DNA of 7,560 nt from Bacteroidota bacterium (lineage in GTDB: Bacteria; Bacteroidota; Bacteroidia; Chitinophagales; Chitinophagaceae), in NCBI GenBank assembly GCA_029778965.1, contig JAKPBL010000273.1, positions 1-7,560 of the forward strand. Reading direction: 5' to 3'. The notes beneath the pieces were generated by a model. It searched no databases. It was not told the DNA's origin and saw nothing but the letters and a program-made list of their open reading frames with translations. The translations under genes and the position numbers were made by a program. Shown piece after piece: positions 6,480 to 7,560 of this stretch. How positions within the stretch are numbered: position 1 is the stretch's first letter; every line of letters begins with the position of its first letter.

Positions 6480-6484
6480 CCTGT

Positions 6485-7126
6485 ATGAAGACGGAAAACC
6501 AATTAAGTATTCTGATCGTCGACGATCATAAGATGGTTCGCGACGGATTGAAAGTGATGATTCATTCCTTTCGCCAGCACCTGCCCGCGCAGGTCGAAGA
6601 GGCCGACAGCAGTCGCGAGGCGCTTCGCAAGAGCGCCCGCAAATCGTACGACCTTGTTATTATGGATTATCACCTGCCCGATGGTACGGCCGTCGATACG
6701 GTGCTGCGCATGAAAAGAGCCCGGCCTATGCTGCCGGTGCTGGCCTTGTCAAACAGCGACGAACTGAAGCTGGTACAAAGCATACTGGATGCAGGCGCTA
6801 TCGGTTACCTGTTGAAAAATATAGAGGCCCGCGAACTGCAACTGGCCATCGGAAGAGCCGTGCTGCACCAGCCCTATTTCTCGAACGAAATAGCATTGCG
6901 GCTCCTGCAGCAGCAGGGCAAGATGAAACCTGTTGCTGCACCGCTTACACCCCGCGAGCGGGAAGTACTAAAATGCATTCTCGACGAATGGAAAGACGAC
7001 AAGATTGCAGCCGAGCTGGGCATATCGAAACGAACGGTGCAGGTACACCGCTCCAACCTGATGCAGAAGTTGCAGGTAAAGAATATCGCCGGACTGGTAA
7101 AAGTGGCTATCCGGGAAGGGTTGTAG
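6485..7126 (+). CDS. NarL/FixJ-family response regulator with LuxR-type HTH
   Basis: The 213-residue transcription factor is the cognate partner of the kinase ending five bases upstream. The receiver domain (about 1-125) has the acidic pair D13/D14 in IVDDHKMVRDG, phospho-acceptor D61 in YDLVIMDYHLPDG, the switch serine S89 in LALSNSDE and K111 in GYLLKN, so all key residues are present. The C-terminal LuxR HTH (about 153-213) reads LTPREREVLKCILDEWKDD, then KIAAELGISKRTVQVHRSNL, then MQKLQVKNIAGLVKVAIREG. A longer frame from 6437 would overlap the kinase by 43 bases. The ATG at 6485 places LSILIVDDH at the normal distance from the N-terminus, so I chose it. Phosphorylation should cause dimerisation and DNA binding. 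Targets are unknown; candidates are its own operon and the divergent synthase unit. Confidence 0.94.
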   Translation: MKTENQLSILIVDDHKMVRDGLKVMIHSFRQHLPAQVEEADSSREALRKSARKSYDLVIMDYHLPDGTAVDTVLRMKRARPMLPVLALSNSDELKLVQSILDAGAIGYLLKNIEARELQLAIGRAVLHQPYFSNEIALRLLQQQGKMKPVAAPLTPREREVLKCILDEWKDDKIAAELGISKRTVQVHRSNLMQKLQVKNIAGLVKVAIREGL

Positions 7127-7149
7127 CCACGGCCACCTGGTAAAACCGG

Positions 7150-7560
7150 CTAGAGCAGTTTATCAAGCAGCGCTTTGGTAAGGCGTATGCCTTCGTCTTC
7201 AGATTGATGCTCTCCCTCGTATTCGATGCCCACATACCCTTTATAGCCGGATTTCTTTACCAGGTCGATCAGTTTTGTATAGTCCATTTCAGGCTGGTTG
7301 CCGTTACTGTCGAAATCATAGGTCTTGGCGCTCACCCCTTTGGCAAAGGGTAGCAATTCGGCTACGCCCTTATACCGGTCGTAAGCTTCGGCGCAACCAC
7401 CTTGCGTGGTGCCCCAGTCTTGCGAAATGCAGAAGTTGCCGAAATCGGGCAGGGTACCTACATTCTTTTTGTTTACCTGCTGCATGATCGATACCAGCCA
7501 GTCGGCCCGGGAAGAATCGCCGCCATGGTTCTCGACCACTACGCTGATGTTGTGGGTGGC
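7150..7560 (-). CDS. Sugar phosphate isomerase/epimerase-like TIM-barrel protein, C-terminal part (partial)
   Basis: The frame is open from the window edge (7560) to the TAG at 7152-7150, giving 136 residues of the C-terminal half; the start lies outside. Landmarks of the xylose isomerase-like TIM barrel (AP endonuclease 2 type) are VVVENHGGDSSRADWL with the likely metal-binding glutamate, LPDFGNFCIS with the aspartate ligand region, a strand ending FAKGVSAKTYDFD, and YKGYVGIEYEG with the final metal-binding glutamate. The usual His-x-Lys-Asp strand motif appears as SAKTYDFD, which I believe is normal for one Bacteroidota subgroup. Such proteins isomerise or epimerise sugars or related polyols, often in carbohydrate catabolism clusters; the substrate cannot be told. 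It runs convergently with the response regulator, 23 bases away, so it is probably unrelated to that operon. A GTG at 7539 is internal and not the true start. Confidence 0.88.
   Translation of the reverse strand, partial: ATHNISVVVENHGGDSSRADWLVSIMQQVNKKNVGTLPDFGNFCISQDWGTTQGGCAEAYDRYKGVAELLPFAKGVSAKTYDFDSNGNQPEMDYTKLIDLVKKSGYKGYVGIEYEGEHQSEDEGIRLTKALLDKLL

Noticed and set aside
6437..6484. A 16-codon N-terminal extension of the response regulator
   Set aside because: It would overlap the kinase by 43 bases, and the extra residues are not part of a receiver domain. The ATG at 6485 gives the standard length and spacing.
7131..7149. Hairpin CTGGT-AAA-ACCGG between the response regulator and the convergent isomerase-like gene
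   Set aside because: The stem is only five pairs including one G-T pair, and no T run follows on either strand. It is too weak to call a terminator.

Overview
The window looks like chromosomal DNA of a Bacteroidota member, most likely Chitinophagaceae (Chitinophaga/Niastella-like). Reasons: a SusC/SusD pair at the left edge, a TTG-N18-TATTTTTG promoter matching the Bacteroidota consensus, the near absence of Shine-Dalgarno sequences, and several protein types typical of this phylum. I see no transposase, integrase, CRISPR array, tRNA or rRNA, and base composition looks even across the window.

Layout. (1) At 2-1429 on the + strand are the last codons of a SusC-type TonB-dependent receptor and a complete but short SusD/RagB lipoprotein, ending at a hairpin at 1432-1463. 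(2) Between 4766 and 1471 on the - strand lies a likely three-gene unit. It starts with an 807-residue fusion of an alpha-oxoamine synthase (PLP enzyme) and a GNAT-like N-acyltransferase. A four-helix MauE/DoxX-like membrane protein with a Cys-x-Cys-Gly-Gly motif follows. After a 126-base gap containing a hairpin comes a small exported protein with two cysteines (DUF6520-like). (3) At 4941-7126 on the + strand, divergent from unit 2, is a tight operon: a STAS/SpoIIAA-like protein, a soluble HAMP-like/PAS/HisKA_3 histidine kinase and a NarL/LuxR response regulator. (4) At 7150-7560 on the - strand, convergent with the regulator, is the C-terminal part of a sugar phosphate isomerase/epimerase-like TIM barrel.

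How the genes may work together. SusC/SusD import an unidentified nutrient across the outer membrane. The oxoamine synthase/acyltransferase fusion has the parts to condense an amino acid with an acyl thioester and then N-acylate the product, which is the logic of ceramide or sulfonolipid synthesis. That product is an inference. The CxC membrane protein and the two-cysteine exported protein suggest an envelope redox function. The two-component system shares a 174-base intergenic region with the lipid-type enzyme, so cross-regulation is possible but unproven.

Most unusual points: the synthase-acyltransferase fusion, and the fact that the STAS-like gene and the kinase gene lie in one reading frame separated only by a single TAG codon and one sense codon.
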